A stretch of 32,017 nt of DNA from an uncultured bacterium (lineage in GTDB: Bacteria > Patescibacteriota > Minisyncoccia > Phycocordibacterales > PALSA-1337): NCBI GenBank assembly GCA_903837075.1, contig CAILTI010000019.1:1-32017 (forward strand), read 5' to 3'. A model generated the notes under the pieces. The model was not told the DNA's origin, did not search any database, and worked only from the letters and a program-made list of their open reading frames with translations. Positions 1 through 8,417 of this stretch are shown here, in pieces. The translations under genes were made by a program, and so were the position numbers. The number at the start of each line of letters is the position of its first letter. Position 1 is the first letter of the stretch.

Positions 1-1081
1 ACTATTTTTTCTCGGGAAGTTGTCTTTCCCAACGCACTGCATGCGAGACTCACGCTTTTAAAAAGGTGACAACGATTGAAGCTTTTGAAACAAAGGTTAG
101 CTTCGTCCTTAGGATGTCTTTCCATCAGTCAGAGTTTCGAAAGGACAATATTATAGTCCTCTCGATCCTCTTTTCGACTCTGGATTCGTCCCTGCCGAGT
201 CGAGTTCTTGTGAACTCTCTCGAGGAGGAAATTCCACTCACGATCAAAGACCGCGAGATAGAATCCAAGTCTAAAGAAAATCTTTTTTATTTGATTTTCT
301 CCAACCCACTTTTTTCACTGAAGCGGCAAACGAGTGACCAACTCGCTTCGCCAAACAGCTCACATTTTGGTATAGGCAGTGAGTGCCTAGGATCATATGA
401 TCCCTCTTATCATGCCGAACCTTAAGTCTGTTCGAGCTATCAACTCAGCATGACGAAGAGGAATAACATCTAGTGGTATTGCAAAAAAGCAATATTATTC
501 CACCAGTTTCCGATCATTCGCTATTTCATTTTCAAATTACTTCCTTGATCTTACCGTCACTCCCGATCTCTCTAAAAGATCGGCTTCTGGTTACAAGGAC
601 ATTTCTGGGAGCAAATGTGGTTAGCATTCACTCACAGCAGATGTCATTGCGACACTGTGTAGATATCGGACTATAGTCATCACTACCCGTCGGGAGTGAC
701 CTTTCTCATAGATCTGGTTCGTTTGCAGGGAACCGTCACTATGTAAGCGATATCTGGCAAACAAGATAACAAATGGCTGTTGTCCTTCTCACTCTCTCCT
801 CTTTACCATGCTTAGCGGGGTCAAACCCGAGGCCATGGTGCCTGCCCAACATAGGGACTAGAGGTGAAAAGCAATCATTCACTATCTTCATTACTGTAAG
901 GAACTATCGTTTCCGAACTTCATCTCATCTGGCATAATCATAACATTTATTAACTAGAATGTCAATACACAATGACACAGAACTGTGAGATGTCAGAATA
1001 GCCCGTGACAAAGCCAGAATAATGGCTTATCCACACATTGTACTTGTCACAAATCCGTGACGATGATATGCTATATTCATC
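1..1081. other. Gene-free, hairpin-dense region
   Basis: No reading frame here looks like a real protein: the two longest (66-425 and 473-676) have low-complexity, unrecognisable translations. The stretch is rich in short perfect or near-perfect inverted repeats: 138-146/156-164, 175-180/197-202, 202-207/212-217 (GAGTTC-ttgt-GAACTC), 373-378/384-389, a 14-nt palindrome at 390-403, 563-568/578-583, 680-684/695-699, 721-726/757-762, and 805-810/834-839 enclosing a second CGGG/CCCG stem. I could not match it to rRNA, tRNA, tmRNA, RNase P or SRP RNA. It may be a large structured RNA on either strand, or decayed sequence. Just before the next gene, TGACA/TGTCA motifs recur (about 970-1010). Confidence 0.4.
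1044..1072 (+). promoter_or_regulatory. Promoter and operator of the TrmB-like gene
   Basis: A TTGTCA -35 box (1044-1049) is followed after 17 nt by TATGCT (1067-1072). The inverted repeat GTCAC-N6-GTGAC (1046-1061) overlaps the -35 box and spacer and suggests autoregulation by the adjacent regulator. The ATG lies 9 nt after the -10 box, so the mRNA would have almost no leader. Confidence 0.55.
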
Positions 1082-1861
1082 ATGTATGAACAAACACTTA
1101 CAAATGCGGGGCTTTCAAAAGAGCAGGCATCCGTTTATCAGCTCCTCATGCAGGGAGGATTGACTCCTGCAGGCGTTATTAGCAAAAGGGCGGCCCTAAA
1201 GCGTGGTTTGACGTATAAAGTCCTAGAACAGCTCATAAATATGGGTTTAGTTCAGAAAAGGGACGATCTAGGCAAAATAACGCTATTTCAAGCATCTCAT
1301 CCTGGCGTATTGAGGAAACTTACTGAAACCAAGGCCGAGGAGGTAAAGAACGCCCAAGTATCATTGGAATCAGTGATGGGTAAGATGGTATCAGACTATA
1401 ATTTGGTGACGGGGAAGCCAAATGTGCAGTTTTTCGAAGGTTTGGAGGGGGTAAGGAGGGTATTGGATGATTCTCTGAGTGCTACTGGTGTGATCTATTC
1501 ATATGCAGATATTGAATCAATCGAGAAATATATACATGGGGTTAACGAAAAATACGTTGAAAAGCGTGATAAGTTCAATATCAAAAAGAAAGCAATAATA
1601 CTAGATACGCCATTTGCACGTGATTTTTTGAAAGATTACCATCGAGAAACTACTGATATCAAGCTTATCAAACATGATTCACCTCCATTTCATACAGTTA
1701 TGCAGGTTTACGACAACAAAGTTAGTTATATTACGCTGTCTGAAAAGGAAATGATCGGTGTTATCATAGAAGACCCGCACATCTTTGAAATGCATAAATA
1801 TCTGTTCGAATATTCTTGGGATAAGGCGGAATCATTGCCGAAACTAGATACTCCTAAATAA
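1082..1861 (+). CDS. TrmB-family transcriptional regulator
   Basis: 259-aa protein. The N-terminal ~80 residues read as a winged-helix DNA-binding domain of the TrmB family (start MYEQTLTNAGLSKEQASVY, then a recognition-helix region around residues 35-60). A coiled linker follows at about residues 80-105. The C-terminal ~150 residues (from about VQFFEGLEGVRRVL) match the sensor domain seen in many CPR and archaeal TrmB-like proteins. TrmB regulators usually respond to sugars or other small molecules; the ligand here cannot be told. The start is fixed by the promoter immediately upstream, and no Shine-Dalgarno is present. The 3' end overlaps the convergent large gene by 8 bp. It probably controls itself through the GTCAC/GTGAC repeat; other targets are unknown. 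Confidence 0.75.
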   Translation: MYEQTLTNAGLSKEQASVYQLLMQGGLTPAGVISKRAALKRGLTYKVLEQLINMGLVQKRDDLGKITLFQASHPGVLRKLTETKAEEVKNAQVSLESVMGKMVSDYNLVTGKPNVQFFEGLEGVRRVLDDSLSATGVIYSYADIESIEKYIHGVNEKYVEKRDKFNIKKKAIILDTPFARDFLKDYHRETTDIKLIKHDSPPFHTVMQVYDNKVSYITLSEKEMIGVIIEDPHIFEMHKYLFEYSWDKAESLPKLDTPK

Positions 1862-4706
1862 TGATAGCGTGTCGGGTCTCTATCATTTGAGGGAGTTGAA
1901 AATCATTCCTGTATCGTTCCAGTTTCTCGCCCAATTTCTCTACAACCAATATAACCAGCTCTTCACTACCTGTTGTTTTCTCTCTGAACATTCTGGTTAC
2001 CGCATAACCTTCTCCAAAGGAAGCGAGGTTTAATGTATAAGACTTGTAATCTGACGCCGTGGTTGCGTATACCATCGCATCTTCTGGGTTGTCAGAAAGG
2101 CCCAGTGTCTCCCAGGAATTCATCACCATATGATCTAGTATGTATGATTCGTCCAGAGATTTTGTTACTAACTCATTGTTTATGGAGTCATTCCTCACAA
2201 TATCCCAACATGCTATCTCATCTAGGGGGTATTCGTTGTATGCGATAAATCCCTTCTCAATGTATTTTGCAGCTATCTTGGTGTTTCTGTCACATTCAGC
2301 TTTGACGATATGCATGACAGCGTAATCATCTAGAGTTTCCTCTAGCATTTGTTCGCCAACTTTGCGACCATTAAAATCTGGATCGATATTAAATTTACCA
2401 AAATGAACACTTCCATCATCTTCGAATTCAAAGACACAATATCCTATCGGTTGCCCATCGAATTCGGCGACATGAAATATGGTCCTAGTATTCTTTCTCG
2501 AAACTTCTAGTCCGGCTAGCAACCTTTTCAGTAGCTTAGGTTTGTCTTGGTAGTTTTTCTTGTAAAGATTTCGGATTGCTTTCACAAATTCCGCGCTGTT
2601 GGTTTCGTTGTCTCCACCCTGGTATTGGATATTCTTGATAAACGGCATCTCGTTCATATTGGCGATATCGAATGAGCCGCGGCTAGCTTTAAGAATGGTT
2701 TGAACAACTATTGCCTCAGGTTTGATATTTTCGATATATTCACGGATTGCTTCTGGAGTAGATACATTTTCAGATGCTATTTTACTAATGATAGTGTCGA
2801 CTTGAGCTAGGATGAGTTTCTTTGCTTGAGGAATGACGGTTTTTTTGATAACAACATCATTTGGCTCCAAGATTTCTTCTTCCTCATATGTTTTAGATCT
2901 TTCATAGATATCATCAAACTCATCATCTAGGCGTGATATATATGATGATATACTGGCCAATAACTCCAATATCTGATGAGAATCAATACCGTCAGGCAAG
3001 TTAGATATTACATCGAGTGTCTTTGTGGCAACTACAGGATCAGTCTCATAGTAACGAAGAAATACTTTTAAGCCAGATTCACCATGAGTCTTTGCTAGAT
3101 TTAGGAGTTTATCTTCGGATACCTGCTCCAATTCATTGAGTATGATGAGTAGGGCACCTTGTTCCTTGAATGAGAAGTTGTTTAGTCGTATATCACCTGA
3201 GAATATATCGCTATCGGAAATATTGAAGTAGTGCTTTTTGAATTCTTCTAAATATCGTTCTCGTTGCCTCTTTTCATCTTCTGTCTCACCTGTATGTGGT
3301 CTGAAAAGAGTATTATATGTAAAATCGAGCACATCCGCCTTGATGTTTTTCTCTGTTTCAGAAAGATTTCCGACATCAAAATATTTCAATAATTCTAGAT
3401 CTTGATTGAACACACCGATCTCTCCACTGGTAGATAATCTTTGAACGAAGTAGTCTGGGTTATTGAGTGCTCCTAGGTCGTACATCTTGTTCAGATACTC
3501 GACACCTTCAGTCGAAACTCCTATTCTCTTGAATTCGACTCTATATAATATAGCTGCTATAGCTGTTTTATCATTGTTATCGTTCATGTGCTCCATCAAT
3601 TTCACTGAAGCATATTGTCCGTCAATAGCGCTTAGCGCATCAGCTACTGAGTTTGCAAAGATAGGATTTAGATTCTTTGACCAGAAGTCAACTACGAGGT
3701 CGACATCGTCGTGGTCACCGCTCGTGCCGAGGTATCTATATTGGTCCAATACCGCCAGCATTATTCTATGGAAAGGGTATTCTTCTATATACTCGAAACT
3801 GATATAATCCTGCGTATCATTCATTTCATATTCAAAGACTGATTGAGCTGAATTGTATGCAGCACTTGGTTGATATGTTTTAAAGAGCATCGAGTGTGCT
3901 GCATTGAAGTAATCTGACTTTGATAATCTCCTTTTAGAGTTATCTTCTGATACGCTTTCTCTGGTGAAGCTTGAATTATTGGCTTCGAGAAAGACCAGTG
4001 ACTCTTGCAAGTATGCGAGACATAGACTGAGTAACTTTTTCCGAGATTGAGTATCTAGTGTTCTGTATTCATCATTATCGAACAAGTCGCGTGTTTGCAG
4101 AATTTCGCTTAAGCCTACAGGATTCGAACTTGCCTTATCAATGGCATTCGATATATTATTTGACGCCATACCAAATGAAGCGATTTCATCAAGAAGGTTT
4201 GTGCCATTGGATAGTAAATGTTTTGGGGCTTCGATTCTTCTCTTGTTTATCTTTTGCCACGGATTGAGGGTAGTTTGATTTGATGAGTCTTTTGTGGATA
4301 AAAAAACTCTATGTGCGGCCATACTCCAAACTGAAAATTCCTCGGTAGTTTGCGGACCTATATTGCTGGAAATCAATACCCGAAAGGCTTCTAAGTCGTC
4401 AGGATATGTGTCAAAGTACAGATCCGCATCACTAGGACTTACAGAAATGTTGCGAGATGACAGACCAAAAAAAGCCATTCTTTTTCCCGGTGACATAGAG
4501 CCCAGGTTGTCGAGGTTATCGGGAGAGAAAAATGTCAGTGGATTGTTCCCATATTCTTTTTTCCATTCTGCATAAGTGGCAACGTTGTTATTCTCTCGTT
4601 CGAACTCATCTATAGGATCGCATAATGACTCTTGGGAAAACTGAGTGGCATTGTTATTTGTAGTATTCTGTTCTTCGGTCACTGGTATTGATTCAAATTT
4701 CATCAT
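1854..4706 (-). CDS. Large protein with C-terminal GNAT acetyltransferase domain
   Basis: About 950 aa. An upstream in-frame start at 4751 lies inside the rny terminator, so the tandem ATGs at 4706 and 4703 (protein MMKFESIPVTEEQ) are preferred. The first ~650 residues are acidic, soluble and mostly helical, with repeat-like stretches, and I do not recognise them. A GNAT-like domain follows at about residues 735-850: HVAEFDGQPIGYCVFEF corresponds to beta strands 3-4, DFNGRKVGEQMLEETL to the acetyl-CoA pyrophosphate loop (usually Q/RxxGxG/A, here RKVGEQ), and AAKYIEKGFIAYNEY to the last helix and strand. A ~110-aa tail follows. There is no signal peptide or membrane segment. It probably transfers acyl groups to an unknown substrate. 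The gene is monocistronic and convergent with the TrmB-like gene. The GNAT call is fairly firm; the rest is unassigned. Confidence 0.65.
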   Translation of the reverse strand: MMKFESIPVTEEQNTTNNNATQFSQESLCDPIDEFERENNNVATYAEWKKEYGNNPLTFFSPDNLDNLGSMSPGKRMAFFGLSSRNISVSPSDADLYFDTYPDDLEAFRVLISSNIGPQTTEEFSVWSMAAHRVFLSTKDSSNQTTLNPWQKINKRRIEAPKHLLSNGTNLLDEIASFGMASNNISNAIDKASSNPVGLSEILQTRDLFDNDEYRTLDTQSRKKLLSLCLAYLQESLVFLEANNSSFTRESVSEDNSKRRLSKSDYFNAAHSMLFKTYQPSAAYNSAQSVFEYEMNDTQDYISFEYIEEYPFHRIMLAVLDQYRYLGTSGDHDDVDLVVDFWSKNLNPIFANSVADALSAIDGQYASVKLMEHMNDNNDKTAIAAILYRVEFKRIGVSTEGVEYLNKMYDLGALNNPDYFVQRLSTSGEIGVFNQDLELLKYFDVGNLSETEKNIKADVLDFTYNTLFRPHTGETEDEKRQRERYLEEFKKHYFNISDSDIFSGDIRLNNFSFKEQGALLIILNELEQVSEDKLLNLAKTHGESGLKVFLRYYETDPVVATKTLDVISNLPDGIDSHQILELLASISSYISRLDDEFDDIYERSKTYEEEEILEPNDVVIKKTVIPQAKKLILAQVDTIISKIASENVSTPEAIREYIENIKPEAIVVQTILKASRGSFDIANMNEMPFIKNIQYQGGDNETNSAEFVKAIRNLYKKNYQDKPKLLKRLLAGLEVSRKNTRTIFHVAEFDGQPIGYCVFEFEDDGSVHFGKFNIDPDFNGRKVGEQMLEETLDDYAVMHIVKAECDRNTKIAAKYIEKGFIAYNEYPLDEIACWDIVRNDSINNELVTKSLDESYILDHMVMNSWETLGLSDNPEDAMVYATTASDYKSYTLNLASFGEGYAVTRMFREKTTGSEELVILVVEKLGEKLERYRNDFQLPQMIETRHAIII

Positions 4707-4712
4707 AGTTAT

Positions 4713-4718
4713 ATAATA
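4713..4718 (-). promoter_or_regulatory. -10 box of the GNAT-domain gene
   Basis: On the minus strand TATTAT lies exactly 6 nt before the ATG at 4706, the same spacing as at several other genes here. No clear -35 box is seen; that position falls in the rny terminator. Confidence 0.4.
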
Positions 4719-4730
4719 GCTATAAATATG

Positions 4731-4755
4731 AAAAATGACCACTAGGGTCATTTTT
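4731..4755 (-). terminator. Terminator after rny
   Basis: Perfect 10-bp stem (4731-4740/4746-4755) with a 5-nt loop. Read on the minus strand, the stem ends in a T5 run (GGTCATTTTT). It lies 35 nt beyond the rny stop codon. Its A/T symmetry could let it act in both directions. Confidence 0.8.
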
Positions 4756-4789
4756 CATTGAGTGCACTATTGATTTTACTTTACAAATC

Positions 4790-6319
4790 CTACCTCGCGA
4801 ACTCCATCGTCCTGGTCTCACGGATGACGATAACCTTGATCTCACCAGGATATTTCAGATCCTTCTCGATCTTTAGAGCGATGTTGCGAGCGAGCTCCTT
4901 GGCGGCCACGTCATTGATCTCCTCTGGCTTGACGAAGATGCGTATCTCACGGCCAGCTTGCAATGCATATGACTTCTCTATACCAGGGAAGCTGTTGGCG
5001 GTAGCTTCGAGGTCACCGAGACGCTTCAGGTAATTCTCGATATTATCGCGTCGTGCACCAGGACGAGCGCCAGAGATGGCGTCAGCTGTCTGCACGATGC
5101 GTGATTCGACGGTTTCGTAAGGATATTCCTCATGATGAGCTTGCATAGCCTTGACTATCTCTTCGGAGGCGCCGAACTTCTGCAGGATGCGGCGGCCGAT
5201 CTCGACGTGCGTGCCAGCAACCTCATGGTCTAGGGCTTTGCCTAGGTCATGGAGTAGGGCACCGGCTTTGGCGACCTGAACATTGGCACCGAGCTCTTCG
5301 GCGATCATACCAGCGATATGGGCCATCTCTACTGAGTGCTGCAAGACGTTTTGGCCATAGCTAGTTCGGAAATGTAGACGACCGAGGATGAGCATGATGC
5401 GAGGATCTAGACCTATCACACCACACTCGTATGCAGCGGCCTCGCCCTTTTCCTTGATGGTCTTGTTGATGTCTTGCTTGGCCTTTTCAACCACTTGCTC
5501 GATCTTGGCGGGCTGGATACGGCCGTCCTTGATGAGTTCGAGGAGTGCTAGACGTGCTACATGGCGACGTACTGGATCGAATGATGAGATAGTGATGGCG
5601 CCAGGGGTGTCATCAACCATGACTTCGACTCCGGTGATACGTTCGAAAGCCTTGATATTGCGGCCTTCCTTGCCAATGATCTTGCCTTTGACATCGTCAC
5701 TAGGTATTTCGACGATCGTGGACATGACGTCTTGGGCGACGGAAGATGCTAGGCGCTGTATGGATATGGCCAGAATATCGCGAGCTTTCTGCTCGAACAT
5801 CTCTTCACCTCTGGTGTCCAGCTTGTTCATGCGTATGAGTATATCTTCCTCACTCTGCTTCTCGACTAGCTTGATGAGTTGATCCTTGGCTTCGCTGGAT
5901 GAGAGTTTGGCGATCTTTTCTAGTTCATGCTTGCGATCTTCCTCTAGTTTGTCGGCTTTCTCGCGGATAGCTTTGATCTCGGCTACACGAGTTTTGATCA
6001 TCTCGACCTCTTTGTCGATGTCTGATTGGCGTTTGTCGAGGAGATCCTCGCGTTTGGCGAGTCGGTCCTCAGTCTGACCTATCTTGTCTTCTTTCTCTTT
6101 TATCTCTTTCCTGGCTTCTTCGGCGACTTGGGCAGCTTTGGTTTCGGCACCTGCGGTGATCTTCTTGGCTTCTTCCTTGGCGGATAGGAGCATCTCTTTG
6201 ATTTCGAGCTCCATCGAGCCTTTCTTGCCTAGAGATATGATCAACCTCAGGTAATAACCTACAGCAACGCCAAGCACTCCGGCGAGAGCGAGGAATATTG
6301 CGGCTAATTTGAGTGACAT
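4790..6319 (-). CDS. rny: Ribonuclease Y
   Basis: 509 aa, the usual length for RNase Y, the membrane-anchored endoribonuclease that starts mRNA decay. An N-terminal transmembrane helix (residues ~5-27) is followed by a long charged coiled coil (~40-190, rich in E and K). Next come a KH RNA-binding domain with KIIGKEGRNIKAFE (about 200-265) and an HD phosphohydrolase domain with the metal-binding HD in LLHDLGKALDHE, plus HHEEYP and the C-terminal FVKPEEINDVAAKELARNIA. All signature residues are present, so it should be active. It is transcribed alone on the minus strand with its own terminator. The 5' flank has GGAGAGG about 20 nt before the ATG, too far for a normal ribosome binding site. Confidence 0.97.
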   Translation of the reverse strand: MSLKLAAIFLALAGVLGVAVGYYLRLIISLGKKGSMELEIKEMLLSAKEEAKKITAGAETKAAQVAEEARKEIKEKEDKIGQTEDRLAKREDLLDKRQSDIDKEVEMIKTRVAEIKAIREKADKLEEDRKHELEKIAKLSSSEAKDQLIKLVEKQSEEDILIRMNKLDTRGEEMFEQKARDILAISIQRLASSVAQDVMSTIVEIPSDDVKGKIIGKEGRNIKAFERITGVEVMVDDTPGAITISSFDPVRRHVARLALLELIKDGRIQPAKIEQVVEKAKQDINKTIKEKGEAAAYECGVIGLDPRIMLILGRLHFRTSYGQNVLQHSVEMAHIAGMIAEELGANVQVAKAGALLHDLGKALDHEVAGTHVEIGRRILQKFGASEEIVKAMQAHHEEYPYETVESRIVQTADAISGARPGARRDNIENYLKRLGDLEATANSFPGIEKSYALQAGREIRIFVKPEEINDVAAKELARNIALKIEKDLKYPGEIKVIVIRETRTMEFAR

Positions 6320-6700
6320 ATGCGGTGTTGGTCCGCCCTCTCCAAACTATGGTGAAATGATCTGGTTATGAGTCTTATGTATTGTGTGTAACTGGCTCTG
6401 AATCATAATTTTTAGTTCACGAAAGCGTCAGATCGGGAGAATCAAAATTTAAAATTGGTAACATAGGTAGCATACAACGAATATGGTGGTTTATGCAAGT
6501 ATTGATCATATTACCTAACACATATATGCCGTGGAAGAAATCAAGCTCACCGCTTCCGAATGGGTTATATACTGCGAAGTGCCGCTTGCAATAGAGCGCC
6601 ATCTAATGTATATTGTGTCAACAAGCAATAAATAGCGATAAACCAGTAGGGCATATGATATAGTAGAAATGTGATAATTATTTAATTTAAATATAAAAAT
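6320..6700. other. Divergent rny/clpP intergenic region
   Basis: 381 nt without a recognisable gene; a 61-codon minus frame at 6417-6602 has no family resemblance. An extended -10 candidate for clpP, TG-T-GATAAT, sits at 6670-6678 and would give a leader of roughly 15 nt that is almost pure A/T. No clear -35 box, hairpin or riboswitch was seen. Confidence 0.4.
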
Positions 6701-7282
6701 ATGTTAATACCAACAGTTATAGAAAAGTCATCATTCGGAGAGAGAGCTTATGATATATATTCACGTCTACTCCGAGATAACATCATCTTCCTCGGTGGTC
6801 CTATAGATGATCACATGGCAAATCTCATCATCGCCCAATTGCTATTCTTGCAATCCGAAGATCCCAAGAAAGAGATCCAGTTGTATGTAAATTCTCCTGG
6901 CGGTTCAGTCACTGCGACTCTGGCCATCATCGATACTATGCAACATATCAAGAATGATATTTCCACAGTCTGTGTCGGTATCGCTGCTTCTGGTGCAGCG
7001 TTGGTATTGTCAGCAGGAACGAAAGGCAAGAGGTTGGCATTACCGAATTCTGAAGTGATGATCCATCAACCTATAGGTGGAGCAGAAGGGCAGGCGTCAG
7101 ACATAGAGATCAGTGCCAAACATATATTGAAGACTCGTATGTCATTGAATAAATTGCTAGCAAAGAATACTGGTCAGTCACTCGCACGTATCGAGAAGGA
7201 CGTTGATCGTGATTTCTTCATGGATGCGGACGAGGCCAAGAAGTATGGAGTGATCGATCAGGTTGTTGTAGGGAAGAAGTAA
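6701..7282 (+). CDS. clpP: ATP-dependent Clp protease, proteolytic subunit
   Basis: 193 aa, the normal length for ClpP, the serine peptidase that forms a double heptameric chamber and degrades proteins fed by ClpX/ClpA-type unfoldases. The catalytic triad is complete and falls at the canonical numbers Ser97 (GIAASGAA), His122 (VMIHQP) and Asp171 (DRDFF). The oligomerisation motif YVNSPGGSV and the substrate-groove segments are also intact. The usual Met after the catalytic Ser (AASMGA) is Gly here. There is no propeptide: the ATG lies directly before the start of the mature fold. The leader is A/T-rich with no Shine-Dalgarno. No Clp ATPase gene lies in the window. Confidence 0.97.
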   Translation: MLIPTVIEKSSFGERAYDIYSRLLRDNIIFLGGPIDDHMANLIIAQLLFLQSEDPKKEIQLYVNSPGGSVTATLAIIDTMQHIKNDISTVCVGIAASGAALVLSAGTKGKRLALPNSEVMIHQPIGGAEGQASDIEISAKHILKTRMSLNKLLAKNTGQSLARIEKDVDRDFFMDADEAKKYGVIDQVVVGKK

Positions 7283-7288
7283 TCGAAT

Positions 7289-7320
7289 GATTGAAAGATT
7301 CGAAGATCGAAAGATTCAAT
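7289..7320 (+). repeat. Short word-like tandem repeat, 8-nt period
   Basis: Four degenerate copies of an octamer beginning GATT/GATC, starting at 7289, 7297, 7305 and 7313 (gattgaaa, gattcgaa, gatcgaaa, gattcaat). It lies just after the clpP stop. The same kind of short-period word repeat recurs elsewhere in the window. Confidence 0.6.
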
Positions 7321-7364
7321 ATTAGGGAAATATAGTAGATCAAATAAATAATTCTGAAATCAGT

Positions 7365-8144
7365 ATGCGACTCCATAGATTCTATATAGCCGACGAGATA
7401 GTAGTTGGCAGAGAGTTAACCATCAGCTCTGCCGATCTCGTTCATCAGATACGAAATGTCTTCCGCATGAAAGTTGGAGATCAGTTGGTTATCTTCAATG
7501 GAACAGGTTTTGACTATATGTGCAAGATTGACAAAATAAATGATAGGAGTATCATAGTTAGCAATAGTGTTATAAGTCTAGCCGTCACTGAGTCGAAGCG
7601 CAATAATTATGTAATAACACGTAAGCTTTTTTTGGTCGCTTCAGTTGTGAAGAAAGACAATTTCGATTGGATAGTCGAGAAGGCCACAGAGTTGGGTGTG
7701 ACGGATATTGTCCCGATCATAACTGAACGAAGTGAGAAGAAATCTCTGAATGAAGAGAGGCTACGTAGAATTGCGATAGAGTCGAGTGAACAATCTGGGC
7801 GCGACACTACTCCCCTGGTGTGGTCTATCATGGGATCGGAGAGTGCTGTCTCATCGCTAAAAAAAGAAAATCCTGGAATAGAGATGTTCGCGTTTCATAC
7901 AGAAGGGGAGAAGTTCGAACGTGCAAAGTTCATGGGGGCTGCAGGTGAGGCCGGCAGTTTGTCGGAGGGTAAGCCTCGTGTAACTTCGCCTATAGCTGTT
8001 TTCATAGGGCCAGAAGGTGGCTGGACGCCTGCGGAGATAGAGATGTTTCACAAGGAGAATGTTCCCGTCGTTTGTCTCGGACCGCAGGTATTGCGGGCCG
8101 AAACGGCCGTAGTTGCCGCCCTCTCGGTGGTGGTGTTCGGGTGA
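7365..8144 (+). CDS. rsmE: 16S rRNA (uracil1498-N3)-methyltransferase
   Basis: 259 aa, typical for RsmE, the SPOUT-class enzyme that methylates N3 of U1498 in 16S rRNA using S-adenosylmethionine. The N-terminal PUA-like domain (MRLHRFYI, then HQIRNVFRMKVGD at about residues 26-40) binds RNA. The C-terminal trefoil-knot domain carries KATELGV, SSEQSGR, FIGPEGGWTPAEIE and LGPQVLRAETAVVAALS, all family signatures. It follows clpP after 80 nt in the same direction and could share its transcript, although the word repeat lies between. The leader is A/T-rich and lacks a Shine-Dalgarno. The segment before FIGPEGG (about residues 180-205) is a little longer and less conserved than usual. Confidence 0.95.
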   Translation: MRLHRFYIADEIVVGRELTISSADLVHQIRNVFRMKVGDQLVIFNGTGFDYMCKIDKINDRSIIVSNSVISLAVTESKRNNYVITRKLFLVASVVKKDNFDWIVEKATELGVTDIVPIITERSEKKSLNEERLRRIAIESSEQSGRDTTPLVWSIMGSESAVSSLKKENPGIEMFAFHTEGEKFERAKFMGAAGEAGSLSEGKPRVTSPIAVFIGPEGGWTPAEIEMFHKENVPVVCLGPQVLRAETAVVAALSVVVFG

Positions 8145-8215
8145 TTGGGGGGTTTCATCTGGGAATGATTTCACAGAGTTGAAAATCATAGAAGTTGAGC
8201 CATAAAATCTAGCTA

Positions 8216-8244
8216 TTGACACATAGTGATAGGAGGTGTATAAA
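8216..8244 (+). promoter_or_regulatory. Sigma-70-type promoter of the DGR target gene
   Basis: A consensus TTGACA (8216-8221) and TATAAA (8239-8244) are separated by exactly 17 nt, the best promoter in the window. The start site would be near 8251, giving a leader of about 167 nt before the ATG at 8418. This contrasts with the leaderless pattern of its neighbours. Confidence 0.8.
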
Positions 8245-8279
8245 ATATACAGTATTCAGGTCATTGAAATCTAGTAAAT

Positions 8280-8376
8280 CAGATGCGAAATTGAGGCCGC
8301 AGCAAGTCGCGGAGTTGCTTCAGTTTCGCGTCTGATTACACACTGATAAGCACTCTGGTTCTCCGCGTGGCGGAGA
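8280..8376 (+). promoter_or_regulatory. Structured 5' leader of the DGR target gene
   Basis: A 17-bp stem pairs 8280-8296 with 8318-8334. Three of its pairs are G-U wobbles and none are mismatches. Inside it is a second stem, CCGC/GCGG (8297-8300/8309-8312). A separate perfect 7-bp hairpin with a 3-nt loop lies at 8360-8376 (core CTCCGC-gtg-GCGGAG). Wobble pairs suggest function as RNA in the transcript leader. Neither stem is followed by a T run, so simple termination is unlikely. No known riboswitch class was recognised. Confidence 0.55.
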
Positions 8377-8417
8377 CGATGAGATGACACAGTCACTATG
8401 ACGATGCGATCTATGAT

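Noticed and set aside
411-425. ATGCCGAAC, reminiscent of a 5S rRNA segment
   Set aside because: The following 5S-conserved bases and helices are absent, so the match is too short to mean anything.
66-676. Two open frames of 119 and 67 codons in the left region
   Set aside because: Translations are low in information, match no family, lack start signals, and lie in hairpin-rich sequence.
4707-4751. Longer start (4751) for the GNAT-domain protein
   Set aside because: It lies inside the rny terminator hairpin, while a -10 box with the usual spacing precedes 4706.
5388-5882. 164-codon plus-strand frame opposite rny
   Set aside because: Its translation is the Ser/Met-rich mirror expected from the opposite strand of a conserved gene.
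6417-6602. 61-codon minus frame between rny and clpP
   Set aside because: There is no recognisable domain, ribosome site or promoter.
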